Origin: an uncultured Mailhella sp.
Lineage (GTDB): Bacteria > Desulfobacterota > Desulfovibrionia > Desulfovibrionales > Desulfovibrionaceae
Assembly (NCBI GenBank): GCA_948482415.1
Contig: CAOMFZ010000124.1
Span: 1-6,021 of the forward strand
Length of the DNA stretch: 6,021 nt
Direction of reading: 5' to 3'
Part shown: positions 5,986-6,021 of the stretch, piece after piece
Layout: every line of letters begins with the position of its first letter
Position numbering within the stretch: the first letter of the stretch is position 1
Program-made: the position numbers and the translations under genes
The notes under the pieces: model-generated
What the model saw: only the letters and a program-made list of their open reading frames with translations
The model's database searches: none
What the model was told of the DNA's origin: nothing

Positions 5986-6021
5986 CCCCTTTACAAAACT
6001 TTTTAAAATAAATTTCCCAGA

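Overview
The window carries one compact, same-strand block of five genes (461-5780), separated by only 9-19 nt and each preceded by a Shine-Dalgarno sequence (AGGGA/TAAGGA/TAGGA/AAGGA). The arrangement reads as an operon with a translation theme: rlmN (23S rRNA/tRNA adenine C2-methyltransferase), a small cysteine-rich C_GCAxxG_C_C-type protein, a BPL_N/class I glutamine-amidotransferase-like protein, fmt (Met-tRNAfMet formyltransferase) and a divergent rsmB/sun-type 16S rRNA m5C methyltransferase.

The sequence looks bacterial, Gram-negative and anaerobe-like, with moderate to low G+C by eye. The cysteine-rich redox protein family and a BPL_N protein beside fmt and an RsmB with a CCGRGGK motif I suggest a Desulfovibrionaceae-type sulfate- or sulfite-reducing bacterium. 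This is an inference from gene content only; no similarity search was possible.

Layout. Positions 1-30 hold the first ten codons of a divergent minus-strand gene with a strong AGGAGG ribosome binding site. Positions 31-460 are an A+T-rich divergent intergenic region with candidate promoters in both directions and several inverted repeats, but no convincing gene. Positions 461-5780 are the five-gene block. Positions 5781-6021 are intergenic: a 43-codon ORF with a good ribosome binding site lies between two copies of a 17-nt direct repeat, and the second copy forms a 17-bp hairpin with an adjacent inverted copy. This segment looks more like a small repeat element than an ordinary gene.

How the genes fit together. 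RlmN and RsmB modify rRNA near the peptidyl-transferase and decoding centres, and Fmt formylates the initiator tRNA, so three of the five genes act on ribosome function or initiation. The two middle genes have no established link to translation. Their placement between rlmN and fmt is the main biological question in the window. I saw no CRISPR array, tRNA or rRNA gene, transposase or phage gene.
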